Of a DNA stretch of 64,000 nt, positions 1-12,645 are shown piece after piece. The stretch covers positions 51,277,880 to 51,341,879 of the forward strand of contig CP141132.1 of NCBI GenBank assembly GCA_035236585.1, in the 5' to 3' direction. Numbering within the stretch: position 1 is the stretch's first letter; every line of letters begins with the position of its first letter. Made by a program: the position numbers and the translations under genes. The notes under the pieces were generated by a model, which did no database searches, was not told where the DNA came from, and saw nothing but the letters and a program-made list of their open reading frames with translations. The DNA comes from Warburgia ugandensis (Eukaryota > Streptophyta > Magnoliopsida > Canellales > Canellaceae).

Positions 1-3000
1 AGTGAATGTCCTATCACCATGCATATGGGACATCCAATTTGAGGGGAGCTTGCCAATGCAAATCGAACGGAGGGGGTGGACGGCAAATGTCAAGTTTTCT
101 CTAGCGTCCCCTATTTTTACCTATCTTGGGTTGCTACCTAAATGGCAAGTGTCGAGCACCTCATGTGTTTTAGGTTGTTTTCCACATCAAAACCACATTG
201 AGGTGGGGGTGCTGTTATCAATTTAGACACCGTTAAATTAGTAAAATTTTGGGATTTTTCCAACCTGATCTCCATTTTTCCCAAAATTACTATTGTTGGA
301 ATCTTCTTAAGGTGTAGTGTTTCTTTTTTAGAGACTCAAATTCAAATTTTGAGTTTTCAATGGGGTCACTTGAAATTCAATTTGCAAGCAATTTAATTTT
401 TGATTTTATTCAAATTAAAATATGTTATAATTATCTAGAAATTTACTCAAAATTTGTGGTTGCTACATTCTTCCTCATTATAGAAATTTTGTCCTCGAAA
501 TTGTGCCACATCATTCCTCAGGTAATTCTAATTGTATTTCATTCCCCAAATTTCTATATATCATTCATCAATAACTTTAGATGGATATTCTTCTATTCTA
601 TGTATTGATCTCCATTTTACGCCATGATCTAGACTAGAATGATTTTGTGACTTAGTTTAACCAAGGATTTCCTTTCTTGTTTCACAGTTTCTCTTCATAT
701 ATATTAGGTTACTAATCTTTGAAATTTTTAACTCTAATTATTTCTCACTTACTTGTTAGAACCATAATTTCTTACTTTATACTAATGAGGAGACTTTATG
801 ATAATGAGGTTTGAGAAGGGACTGGATGTCAGTGACTTGCTAATAGTGAATGTCCTATTGCCCTATCGATGGGAGATCCTAGTTGAGGGGAGCTTGCCAA
901 TGCAAATAGAATAGAGGGAGTGGACTTCAAATGTCAAGTTTTGTCTAGCGTCTCCTATTTTTACCGATTTTGGGTTGCTACCTAAATGGCATGTGTCGAG
1001 TAGCTCATGTGTTTTAAGTCGTCTTCCGCATCAAAACCAAATTGAGGTGGGGGTGCCGTTATCAATTTGGACACCTCCTAATTAGTAATATTTTGTTGTT
1101 TTTCCACCCTGATCTCTATTTTTCCCAAAATTAGTGCCGTTGGAATCTTCTAAATGTATAGTTTTTATTTTTGATAAATTCAAATTCAAATTTTGAGTTT
1201 TTAAGGGGGCCACTTGAAATTCAATTTCGAAGAAATTCACTTTTTGATTTTATTCTAATTAAAATATATTATAATTATCTAGCAATTAGCACAAAATTTG
1301 TGGTTGTTACATTCTTACTCATTATAGAAATTTTGTCCTCGAAATTGTGCCACATTATTCCTCAGGTAATACTATATGTATTTCATTCCCCAAATTTCTT
1401 TATATCGTTCACCAATAACTTTAGATGGATATTCTTCTATTCTATTTATTGATCTCCATTTTACGTTATGATCTAGGCTAGAATGATTTTGTGACTTAGT
1501 ATAACCAAGGATTTCCTTTCTTGTTTCGCACTTTCTCTCTCTATATATTAGGTTACTTATCATTGAAATTTTTAACTCTAACTATTTCTCGCTTACTTGT
1601 TAGAACCATAATTTCTTACTTTATACTAATAAGGAGACTTTATACTAATGAGGTTTTAGAAGGGGCTAGACATTAGTGGCTTGCTAATAGTGAATGACCT
1701 ATCACTATACCAATGGGAGATCATAGTTGAGGGGAGCTTGCCAATGCAAATCGAATGGAGGGAGTGGATGACAAATGTTAAGTTTTCTCTAACGTCCCCT
1801 ATTTTTACCTATTTTGGGTTACTGCCTAAACAGCATGTGTCGAGCAGCTCATGTGTTTTAGGTCGTCTTCCACATCAGAACCAAATTGAGGTGGGGGTGC
1901 CGTTATCAATTTGGACACCACTAAATTAGTAAAATTTTGTGGTTTTTCCACCCTGATCTCTATTTTTCCCAAAATTAGTGTCATTGGAGTCTTCTTAATG
2001 TGTAGTTTTTATTTTTGAAAGATTCAAATTCAAATTTTGAGTTTTTAAGGGGGCCACTTGAAATTCAATTTCCAAGAAATTCACTTTTTTATTTTATTCT
2101 AATTAAAATATGTTATAATTATCTGGTAATTAGCACAAAATTTGTGGTTGTTACATTCTTACTCGTTATAGAAATTTTGTCCTTGAAATTGTGCCACATC
2201 ATTCTTCAGGTAATACTAAATGTATTTCATTCCCCAATTTCTTTATATCATTCACCAATAACTTTAGATGGATATTCTTCTATTCTATTTATCGATCTCC
2301 ATTTTACGTTATGATCTAGGCTAGAATGATTTTGTGACTTAGTATAACCAAGGATTTTCTTTCTTGTTTCACACTTTCTCACAATATATATTAGGTTACT
2401 TATCTTTGAAATTTTTTACTCTAACTATTTCTCGCTTACTTGTTAGAACCATAATTTCTTACTTTATACGAATGAGGAGACCTTATAATAATGAGGTTTG
2501 AGATAGGGCTGGACATCAGTGGCTGGCTAATAGTGAATATCCTATCACCATGCCAATGGGAGATCCTATTTGAGGGGAGCTTGCTAATGCAAATCGAACG
2601 GTTGTGGTGGACGGCAAATGTCAAGTTTTCTCTAGATTCCCCTATTTTTACCTATTTTGGGTTGCTACCTGAATGGTGTGCGTCAAGCAGCTCATGTGTT
2701 TTAGGTCATCTTTCGCATCAAAACCAAATTGAGGTGGGGGTGCCATTATCAATTTGGTCACCCTAAATTAGTAAAATTTTGGTTTTTTCCACCCTGATCT
2801 CTATTTTTCCCAAAATTAGTGCCATTGGAATCTTCTTCATGTGTAGTTTTTATTTTTGATAGATTCAAATTCAAAATTTGAGTTTTTAGGGGGGCCACAT
2901 GAAATTCAATTTTCAAGTAATTCACTTTCTGATTTTATTCTTATTAAAATATGTTATAATTATCTAAAAATTAAGTTCAAATTTGTGGTTGTTACATTCT

Positions 3001-6000
3001 TCCTCATTATAGAAATTTGTCCTCAAAATTATGCCACATCATTCCTCAGGTAATTCTAAATGTATCTCATTACCCAAATTTCTTTATATCATTCACCAAT
3101 AACTTTAAATGGATATTCTTCTCTTCTATTTATTGATCTCCATTTTACGTTATGATCTAGGCTAGAATGATTTTGTGACTTTGTTTAACCAAGGATTTCA
3201 TTTCCTGCTTCACACTTTCTCTCTCTATATATTAGGTTACTAATCTTTGAAATTTTAACTCTAGCTATGTCTCACGTGCTTGTTAGAGCCATAATTTCTT
3301 ACTTTATACTAATGAGGAGACTTTATACTAATAAGTTTTGAGAAGGGATTGGATGTCATTGGCTGGCTAATAGTGAATGTCCTATCACCATGCATATGGG
3401 AGATCCAATTTGAGGGAAGCTTGCCAATGCAAATATAACTAAGGGGGTGGATGAAAAATGTCAAGTTTTCTCTAGCATCCCCTATTTTGACCTGTTTTGG
3501 GTTGCTACCTAAACAACGCATGTCGAGCAGCTCATGTGTCTTAGGTCGTCTTTGGCATCAAAACCATATTGAGGTAGGGGTGCCATTATCAATTTAGACC
3601 CCCCTAAATTCGTAAAATTTTGAGGTTTTTCCACCTGATCTCCATTTTCCCCAAAATTAGTGTTGTTGGAATCTTCTTAACGTGTAGTATTTCTTTTTTA
3701 GAGATTCAAATTCAAATTTTGAGTTTTTGAGGGGGTCACATGAAATTCAATTTCCAAGCAATTCACTTTTTGATTTTATTCTAATTAAAATATGTTATAA
3801 TTATCTATAAATTTATTGAAAATTTGTGGTTGCTACATTCTTCCTCATTATAGAAATTTTGTCCTCAAAATTGTGCCACATCATTCCTCAGGTAATTCTA
3901 AATGTATTTCATTCCCCAGATTTCTTTACATCATTCACCAATAACTTTAGGTAGATATTCTTCTATTCTATCTATTGATCTCCATTTTACGTCATGATCT
4001 AAGCTACAATGATTTTGTGACTTAGTTTAACCAAGGATTTCCATTGTTGTTTCATACTTTCTCACTTATTTGTTAGAACCATAATTTCTTACTTTATACT
4101 AATGAGGAGACTTTAAACTAATGAGGTTTGAGACGGGGTTGGACATCAGTGGCTGGCTAATAGTGAATGTCCTATCACCAGGCCAATGGGAGATCCTAGT
4201 TGAGGGGAGCTTGCTAATGCAAATCGAATGGATGGAGTGGAAGGAAAATGTTAGGTTTTCTCTAGCGTTCCCTATTTTTACCTATTTTGGGTTGGTACCT
4301 GAACGGTGTGTGTCGAGCAACTCATGTGTTTTAGGTCGTCTTTAGCATCAAAACCAAATTGAGGTGGGGGTGCCATTATCAATGTGGTCGCCCTAAATTA
4401 GTAAAATTTTGGTGTTTTTCCACCATGATCTCTATTTTTCCTAAAATTAGTGTCATTGAAATCTTCTTAATGTGTAATTTTTATTTTTGATAGATTCAAA
4501 TTCAAATTTTGAGTTTCTAAGGGGGCCACATGAAATTCAATTTTCAATCAATTCACTTTCTAATTTTATTCTAATTAAAATATGTTATAATTATCTAGAA
4601 AGTAACCCAAAATTTATGGTTCTTACATTATTTCTCATTATAGAAATTTTGTCCTCGAAATTATGCCACATCATTCCTCAAGTAATTCTAAATGTATCTC
4701 ATTCCCCAAATTTCTTTATATCATTCACCAATAACTTTAGATGGATATTCTTCTCTTCTATTTATTGATCTCCATTTTACGTTATGTTTTAGGCTAGAAT
4801 GATTTTGGGACTTAGTTTAACCAAGGATTTCATTTCTTGTTTCACACTTTCTCTCTATATATATTAGGTTACTAATCTTTGAAAATTTTAACCCTAACTA
4901 TTTCTCACTTACTGGTTAGAACCATAATTTCTTACTTTATACTAATGAGGAGACTTTATACTAATGAGGTTTGAGAAGGGGCTAGACATCAGTGGCTTGC
5001 TAATAGTGAATGTCCTATCACCATACCAATGGGAGATTGTAGTTGAGGGGAGCTTGCCAATGCAAATCGAATGGAGGGAGTGGACGGAAAATGTCATGTT
5101 TTCTCCAACGTCCCCTATTTTTACTTGTTTTGGGTTGCTGCCTGAATGGTGTGTGTCAAGCAGCTCATGTGTTTTAGGTCGTCTTCCACATTAGAACCAA
5201 ATTGTGGGGGTGCCATTATCAATTTGGACACCCTTAAATTAGTAAAAAAAAATCTATTTTTTCACTCAGATCGCTATTTTTCCCAAAATTAGTGTCGTTG
5301 GAATCTTCTTAATGTGTAGTTTTTATTTTTGAAAGATTCAAATTCAAATTTTGAGTTTTTAAGAGGGCCACTTGAAATTCAATTTCCAAGATATTCACTT
5401 TTTGATTTTATTCTAATTAAAATATGTTATAATTTTCTAGCAATTAACACAAAATTTGTGGTTGTTACATTCTTCCTCATTATAGAAATTTTGTCCTCAA
5501 AATTGTGCCACATCATTCCTCAGGTAATTCTAAATGTATTTTGTTCCCCAAATTTCTTTTTATAATTCACCAATAACTTTAGATGGATATTCTTCTATTC
5601 TATTTATTGATCTCCATTTTACGTTATGATCTAGGCTAGAATGAATTTGTGACTTAGTTTAACCAAGGATTTCCTTTCTTGTTTCACACTTTCTCTCTAT
5701 ATATATTAGGTTGCTAACCTTTGAAATTTTTAACTCTAAGCATTTCTCACTTACTTATTAGAACCATAATTTCTTACTTTATACAAATGAGGAAACTTTA
5801 TACTAATGAAGTTTGAGAAGGGGCTTTACGTTAGTGGCTAGCTAATAGTGAAAGTCCTATCACCATGCATATGAGAGATCCAATTTGAGGGGAGCTTGGC
5901 AATGCAAATTGAACGGAGAGGGTGGACAACAAATGTCAAGTTTTCTCTAGTGTCCCTTATTTTTACCTATTTTGGGTTGCCACTTGAACAGTGTGTGTCG

Positions 6001-8316
6001 AGCAGCTCATGTGTTTTAGGTTGTCTTCCACATCAGAACCAAATTGAGGTGAGGGTCCCATTATCAATATGGACCCTAGTAAATTAGTAAAATTTTGGGG
6101 GTTTTCCATCCAGATCTTTGTTTTTTCCAAAATAAGTGTCACTAGAATCTTCTTAATGTGTAGTTTTTATTTTTGAAAAATTCAAATTCAAATTTTGAGT
6201 TTTTAAGGCGGTCAATTGAAATTCAATATCCAAGAAATTCACTTTATGATTTTATTCTAATTAAAATATGTTATAATCATCTAGAAAATAACTCAAAATT
6301 TGTGGTTGTTACATTCTTCCTCGTTATAGAAATTTTGTCCTCGTAATTGTGCCACATCATTCCTCAAGTAATTCTAAATGTATTTCATTTCCCAAATTTC
6401 TTTATATCATTCCCCAACAACTTTAGATGGATATTCTTCACTTCTATTTATTGATCTGCATTTTACATTATGATCTAGGCTGGAATGATTTTGTGACTTA
6501 GTTTAACCAAGGATTTCCTTTCTTTTTTTGCACTTTCTCTCTATATATATTAGGTTACTAATCTTTGAAAATTTTAACTCTAACTATTTCTCACCTACAT
6601 GTTAGAACCATAATTTCTTACTTTATACTAATGAGGAGACCTTATACTAATGTGGTTTGAGAAGGGGCTGGACATTAGTGGCTGGATAATAGTGAATGTC
6701 CTATCACCATGCATATGGGAGATCCAATTTGAGGGGAGCTTGCCAATGCAAATCGAACAGAGAGGGTGGATGACAAATGTCAAGTTTTCTCTAGCGTCCC
6801 CTATTTTTACCTATTTTGGGTTGCTACCTAAATGGCATGTGTCGAGCAACTCATGTGTTTTAGGTCCTCTTCCGCATCAGTACCAAATTGAGGTGGGGTG
6901 CCGTTATCAATTTTGACCCCCCTAAATTAGTAAAAATTTGTGGGTTTTCCACCCTGGTCTCTATTTTTCCCAAAATAAGTGTCACTAGAATCTTCTTAAT
7001 GTGTAGTTTTTACTTTTGATAAATTCAAATTCAAATTTTGAGTTTTTAAGTTGGTCACTTGAAATTCAATTTCCAAGCAATTCACTTTCTAGTTTTTTTC
7101 TAATTAAAATATGTGATAATTATCTAGAAATTAACTCAAAATTTGTGGTTGTTACATTCTTTCTCATTATTGAAATTTTGTCCTCGAAATTGTGCCACAT
7201 CATTCCTTAGGTAATTCTAAATGTATCTCATTCCCCAAATTTCTTTATATCATTCACCAATAACTTTAAATGGATATTCTTCTCTTCTATTTATTGATCT
7301 CCATTTTACGTTATGATCTAGGCTAGAATGATTTTGTGACTTAGTTTAACCAAGGATTTCCTCTCTTATTTCGCACTTTCTCTCTATATATATTAAGTTT
7401 CTAATCTTTGAAATTTTTAACTCTAGCTATATCTCACCTACTTGTTAGAACCATAATTTCTTACTTTGTACTAATGCGAAGACTTTATACTAATGAGGTT
7501 TGAGAAGGGGCTAGACCTCAGTGGCTAGCTAATAGTGAATGACCTATCACCATGCCGATGGGAGATCCTACTTGAGGGGAGCTTGCCAATGCAAATCGAA
7601 CAGAGGGCGTGGACGGCAAATGTCAAGTTTTCTCTAATGTCCCCTATTTTTACCTGTTTTGGGTTTCTACCTGATCGGCATGTGTTGAGTAGCTCATGTG
7701 TTTTAGGTTGTCTTCCTCTTCAGAACCAAATTGAGGTGGGGGTGCCGTTATCAATTTGGACCCCCCTAAATTAGTAAAATTTTGGGGGTTTTCCACCCTA
7801 ATCTCTATTTTTCCCAAAATTAGTGTTGTTGGAATCTTCTTAATGTTTAGTTTTCATTTTTGATAGATTCAAATTCAAATTTTGAGATTTTAAGAGGGTC
7901 ACTTGAAATTCAATTTCCAAGCAATCCACTTTCTGATTTTATTCTAATTAAAATATGTTATAATTATCTTGTAATTAACCCAAAATTTGTGGTTGTTACA
8001 TTGTTCTTCACTATAGAAATTTTGTCCTCGAAATTGTGCCACATCATTCCTCAGGTAATTCTAAATGTGTTTCATTGCCCAAATTTCTTTATATCATTCA
8101 CCAATAGCTTTAGATGAATATTCTTCTCTTCCATTTATTGATCTCCATTTTACATTATAATCTAGGTTGGAATGATTTTGTGACTTAGTTTAACTAAGGA
8201 TTTCCTTTCTTGTTTCGCACTTTCTCTCTATATATATTAGGTTACTAATCTTTGAAAATTTTAACTCTAACTATTTCTCACCTACTTGTTAGAACCATAA
8301 TTTCTTACTTTACTTC
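1..8316. repeat. Tandem array, about 843-bp unit (about 10 copies)
   Basis: The marker ATGAGGTTTGAGA recurs, with small changes, at 804, 1648, 2491, 3331, 4121, 4964, 5806, 6650 and 7493. The spacing is 840-844 bp except one 790-bp unit (3331-4120), which lacks a stretch near its right end. The window opens about 40 bp into another unit, so the array continues upstream. It stops sharply near 8,316. Units differ by roughly 10% by eye. Each unit holds TTACATTCTTCC, then AATTTTGTCCTCGAAATT, which matches the polypurine tract/LTR junction of the chromovirus at 19,561-19,602. A second match is TTAGTGTCGTTGGA. The unit is therefore probably derived from a gypsy LTR junction. Open frames of 60-99 codons recur but look incidental. 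Confidence 0.95.
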
Positions 8317-8466
8317 TGCCCCTTTTTCTTATATGCTTCTCCTTTAATTATCTTTGTATAAGTATTGTAATATAATCTACCAATCAAGTTTTATTGTAAA
8401 AATCTATGATTTCATATTCTTTTCTTTTAAACCCTTTTTATATCTATCTTGTTTATTATCAAAATT
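8317..8466. other. Short unassigned spacer
   Basis: AT-rich sequence between the end of the 843-bp array and the CACTA-like element. No gene or recognisable repeat was seen. Confidence 0.6.
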
Positions 8467-8499
8467 CACTACTGCAATGATGGGCTTATAAGACGGTTA

Positions 8500-8900
8500 A
8501 AAACGGATGCAAAAGAGGTTACCAAACCATGTTATACCCATCTATCTTATAAAATGAAATGTAATATAAGATAGTTGTATGAACCGTCTTATATTAAAAA
8601 TTATAACAGATGTATATAAGGTGGTTATTCAAAAACTGTCCTATATAGATTACTGCATATAGGAAGGTTTTTGAATAATTGTCCTATATACATCTGTATA
8701 TAGGATGATTATTGGAAAACTATCCTTTATACAGATGTCTATAGGATGATTATTCAAAAATCATCCTATATATAGATGTCTATAGGACGGTTATTCAAAA
8801 TTTGTCCTATATACAAATGTCTATGGGAGGGTTTTTCAATAATCTTCTTATATTTTCTGAGAAATATAGGATGGTTTTTCAATAACCGTCCTATATTTCT
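8500..8900. repeat. Left subterminal hairpin repeats of the CACTA-like element
   Basis: About seven degenerate motifs, GGAYGGTTATTCAAAA followed by NNCCGTCCTATATA, in alternating orientation at roughly 50-60 bp spacing. Each can fold on itself. In CACTA elements such subterminal motifs bind transposase; that role here is inferred. Confidence 0.7.
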
Positions 8901-9179
8901 TATAATTTCTTCACAAATCATGTTCTCATTTTTGTTGGTTTTTGTTCATACATTGTTCTTGCAATTTCTGAAGTTTAGCACTTCATCTGTTCATACATTC
9001 ATACACTTCCAACATTTCCAGCGAACTTCTCCATACTTCTTAGTGAAATAAAGAAATTATACATAGACTTAAATTAAGGTAAAAGGAACATATGCATCCA
9101 ATTAGTGCAATGTAAATTTTATATCTATCATAAAATTGATACATGTTCAATAACATCAAATGTCTATAATTTAAAAGTA

Positions 9180-9700
9180 AAAAACATATTCAATTGAAGC
9201 TATCTAAGACATGGGTCTTAATAAACTCAATTAAAGCTATCTAAAATGATCATAGTCTGGCATTTTAGAATCCCAAAATTCGCATCATATACAGCATAAA
9301 ATGCATGGTAAAAACATATATTCAAGCCACATTTTGCATGGATTTTGAATGAAATATCAAAATCTAAGACTTGGGTCTTAATAAAATCAATTGAGGCTAT
9401 CTAAAATGATCATAATCCAGCATTTAGTAGCATTATAGAAGCCTAAAATCAGCATCGTATATAGTAGAAAATACATGGTAAAAATGCATATTCAAGCTAA
9501 ATTTTGTATGTCTTTTTGAATGAAACATCAAAATCTAAGACATGAGTCTTCTTAAAGTCAATGGAGGCTATCTAGCATGATCATAATCAAGCATTTAGAA
9601 TCATTAAAGAGGCTCAAAATCAGCATGACATATACTAGAAAATGCATGGTAAAAAACTCATTTACAAGGATCATAATCAAGCATTTATAAGGATTAGAGA
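9180..9700. repeat. About 165-bp tandem repeat, three copies and a part
   Basis: CTAAGACATGGGTCTTAAT and variants start at 9,204, 9,364 and 9,535. Each is followed by GGCTATCTAAAATGATCATA, an AGCATTTAG motif and AAAATGCATGGTAAAAA. The last copy is partial (9,665-9,700). The array is internal to the CACTA-like element, and no coding potential was seen. Confidence 0.8.
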
Positions 9701-9739
9701 ACTACAAAGTCAAGAAATGAGAGAGATCCAATGAGAAAA

Positions 9740-10120
9740 TCTTACCTCTGTCTTCTTCTTCTCCTTGAGGGTTTTGGGGGTTTGTATTTGAAAATTTTGA
9801 ATGGGGGAAATTAGGGGGAAGAGGGGTTTTGTAAAAAATTGTAGGGGGGCGTGATTTCTCTCCTCTTCCCTCTTCTTCTCCTTCTCTCTTTTCTTCTCTC
9901 TCATTCTCCCCTCCCTTCTTCTTCTCCACATAGGGGTTTTGGGGTTAAGGGGCTGATTTTAAATAATCGTGGGGGGAGGGTTGGGAGGGGGGCATGATTT
10001 CTCTCCTCCTCTCTTCTTCCCCTTTCTCTCCTTCTATCTCTTTCTCCTCTCCTCTTCTTCTTGTCTTCCTAAAGTGTTTTGGCATTTTAGGGTTTGTAAA
10101 ATTCAAAATGGGGAGAAAAG
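9740..10120. repeat. Duplicated pyrimidine-rich block
   Basis: Two successive copies of a segment carrying GGGGGGCGTGATTTCTCTCC or its near match, followed by long TTCTTCTCC runs (about 9,840-9,930 and 9,975-10,065). Minus-strand frames here would be Glu/Arg/Lys-rich low-complexity peptides and are not credible genes. Confidence 0.6.
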
Positions 10121-10149
10121 GGCTTATATTTAGAAACAAATAAAGGAAA

Positions 10150-10345
10150 ATTCATTAGAACTATTCTATATTTAAGTGAATATAGGACGGGTATGAGAAT
10201 CGTCCTATATGCACTTAAATATTGGATGGTTTCCCATAAAAGTCCTATTTTGTTATACATAAAGGACGAGTTTAGTAAACCTATCCTATATTGTTATGAA
10301 TAAAGGATGGATCTCATACCTATCCTATATTAATATTTTCTTTGG
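10150..10345. repeat. Right subterminal hairpin repeats of the CACTA-like element
   Basis: Motifs such as ATATAGGACGGGTATGAGAA and TCGTCCTATATGCACTTAAA mirror the left cluster. Another pair lies at 10,910-10,975 (GACCCGTCTTATGT, TATAAGACCATT, CTGTCTTATT). Between them, at 10,346-10,900, is unassigned sequence including a C-rich patch at 10,430-10,500. Confidence 0.6.
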
Positions 10346-11001
10346 TTGTGAAATGTTCCCCTGCCCAATTTTTTTTTACACTTAACAATTTTACAACTGC
10401 AACTCATGCTTCAACTACAATTCTTTGGGTATTGCCCCCTGGGACCCTCGCTAGGGCTCCTACCCCAGACCTCTCCTTCTTGGGGACACTACCCTCGCTT
10501 TATTTTTTTTTTTGTAACCATTGTAATTGCTAATCACCTCATCAACAACTAAGTTGGTCATATATACTAGTGTGCTACAATTCTCATACCACTATAACAA
10601 ATACATGCACTTTTTTTTATTCCCTCATATACATTCAAATTCCACCCACTCACCAACATCACTTACATACATAAAATATATGTATCATATATACAAAATG
10701 CAAGAAGAAAAAGAAAAGGAATTTTATAGCCATAAACATCAAATAAAGTAAACAATATAATGAAAAAGTACAAGAAAGAATACTACCCAAATGATATCAA
10801 GTGAGAAAATATAAGTTTGGGACAAAATGCATGCAAATCCAACATAATGTTCAAGTTTTCGTCAAAGAATCCGAGATTCATTTCAACTTTATAAGATATA
10901 AAAAATATGAGAAGGTTATTATGACCCGTCTTATGTAATTTTATATAAGACCATTCTAGAAAACTGTCTTATTTCATGATTTAAATTATCAATGCATTGT
11001 G

Positions 11002-12300
11002 AGAGTATATCATGTTGTTTTCAAGCTACTCATGTTGAAATTATAATTAGTTCTCAGATCATACAATTATAGAATCATTTTACGTGTGCAATTCATTATA
11101 GCGAATGAAACATAGTATATCATGATTTCAATGAATATCATTACCTTATCTTTTCCTAAGAATTTAAGCATTCTAAGATTTTTTCATTTGATGAACATTT
11201 AACTAATACTAAGATCATTTTCCATTAACAGATACATAAGTATTCTACATTTATCCATAACACCCAATTCTTCAAGATCATTTACCATAAATGATTATTA
11301 AAGTTATCCCTACAAATGCCTAAGTTGTTTGTCATTTGATAGTTAAATCAGTTTTTGAAGAGTGTGGTATCCAAATTTCCCATTATCATGTGTAAGAGTA
11401 GTCATTTAACATCTTTTTTCTTGGTGAACCCATTGTAGTTTCATATGCAAGAATAAATCATTATGTTATCATGCAAAAATCACTCATAATGCTTGAGCAA
11501 TCTGGCACCTTAATAAGCTGACCATGGTGAAAACCAGCAGTTTAGGAAAAATCAGCATGAAATACAATACTAATGACAAAGCCACTAGCTAGGTGTAAGC
11601 ACCAAAGCATGATGTCAATAAAAGCTAAAGTTAGTTGATAAGATCAAAATGTATGCTATATGCTCAAAGTCTATTTGTTATCAAACCAACATTTGATAAA
11701 TCTTCGATTTGGAAAAACTAGAACTTTATGAGATAATCAAAAGCATAATAATCATTTCATAAGTACAAACATTTCTTTCTGTATCAAATCAAACTAAAAT
11801 CATAAATGTGAAAAATTGATCTCATACACTATGATGAAAATCCACGAGGAATGACTAGTGATCTAAAAGCATCCATAATGTCCAAAAGAATCTGATAAGT
11901 CTGTTAAATGAATGTACTCAAAACAAATGAGGCTGAATGAAGGCAGATAGCCCTCAATCTAAAATGAACAAATCCATGCCACATCGTCATGCAAAACTGA
12001 TCGCTCCAATCACAGTGGCATATAGTCCACCACCCTGGACAAGGTCTAAACTCTCGAGAAATGACCCACATGGCATCAACATAGACACCTATGCTTGTAG
12101 GGCCCTACCACCACCCACTCATGACTACTATGACCTCTACTTCTTCTTGTGGGTACTTGCATGAAACATGACTCACTAAACCTCATGAGGGCTGCCCAGC
12201 TACATCTCAAAGCATTTCCCCATGAGAAGATACTGTCTGCCCTCTCCATCACAGGACTAGTATCAATATCATCTTAGAGGTCAATGGCCAACTACCCTCT
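11002..12300. other. Non-coding, unassigned
   Basis: AT-rich sequence with no credible gene. From about 11,920 the composition becomes more C-rich, with phrases that loosely recall gypsy LTR interiors (for example CAAAGCATTTCCCCATGAG near 12,210), so part of it may be a decayed LTR. This is a weak inference. Confidence 0.4.
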
Positions 12301-12645
12301 TAGCATAGGGTCTCCAAGACTTATGACACATTAACTCAATGCACCTACTAAGCTATCTAGGACTTAAGACATTCCTAGAGTGCCTACTCAAAACATCAAT
12401 GAAATTCATGTCCACAAGGACTTACAACTACTCATGGAGTGCCTACCTAAGCATCAACAAATCCCCATCCATTAGAACTCATGACTACTCATAGAATGCA
12501 TGCTTAAAACATTGATGAAACCATAATCATCAGGGCTTACGACTGCTCATAGAGTACTTGCTCAAACATCGACAAATTTTCATCCATCAAGACTTACAAC
12601 TACTCTTTGAGTGCCCACCCAAATCATGTATCATACACAACTCTA
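12300..12645. repeat. Degenerate ~58-bp tandem repeat, about five copies
   Basis: The motif GACTTACAACTACTCATRGA followed by GTGCCTACTCAAACATCRAC recurs from about 12,361, 12,419, 12,476, 12,533 and 12,591, a period of 57-58 bp. Copies differ at many positions, so the array is old. No coding meaning was found. Confidence 0.75.

Larger units (their letters stand above)
8467..11001. mobile_element. CACTA-like (En/Spm) non-autonomous DNA transposon, decayed
   Basis: The left end reads CACTACTGCAATGATGGG, the usual CACTA terminus. The right end near 10,987-11,001 reads ATCAATGCATTGTG, an imperfect inverted match to ATCATTGCAGTAGTG. Inside both ends lie clusters of short inverted motifs of the type GGACGGTT...AACCGTCCTATAT, typical of CACTA subterminal regions (8,500-8,900; 10,155-10,345; 10,910-10,975). 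No transposase is visible, so this would be a non-autonomous copy. The expected 3-bp target duplication is not clear (ATT on the left, AGA on the right), so the right boundary is tentative. A run of unrelated AT-rich DNA that gained hairpins is the main alternative. Confidence 0.5.

Noticed and set aside
1-8316. Recurring frames of 60-99 codons in most 843-bp units (two families of similar peptides)
   Set aside because: Several units have lost them by stops, as expected for drift at roughly 10% divergence, and the unit appears to be LTR-derived non-coding DNA. A dN/dS test over all units would settle it.
9702-10139. Glu/Arg/Lys-rich minus-strand frames
   Set aside because: They are translations of TTCTTCTCC low-complexity runs with no protein-like composition.
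10340-10540. C-rich patch as an organelle DNA insertion or SINE
   Set aside because: No plastid or mitochondrial gene wording and no tRNA-like promoter boxes were recognised; the T-runs alone are not enough.
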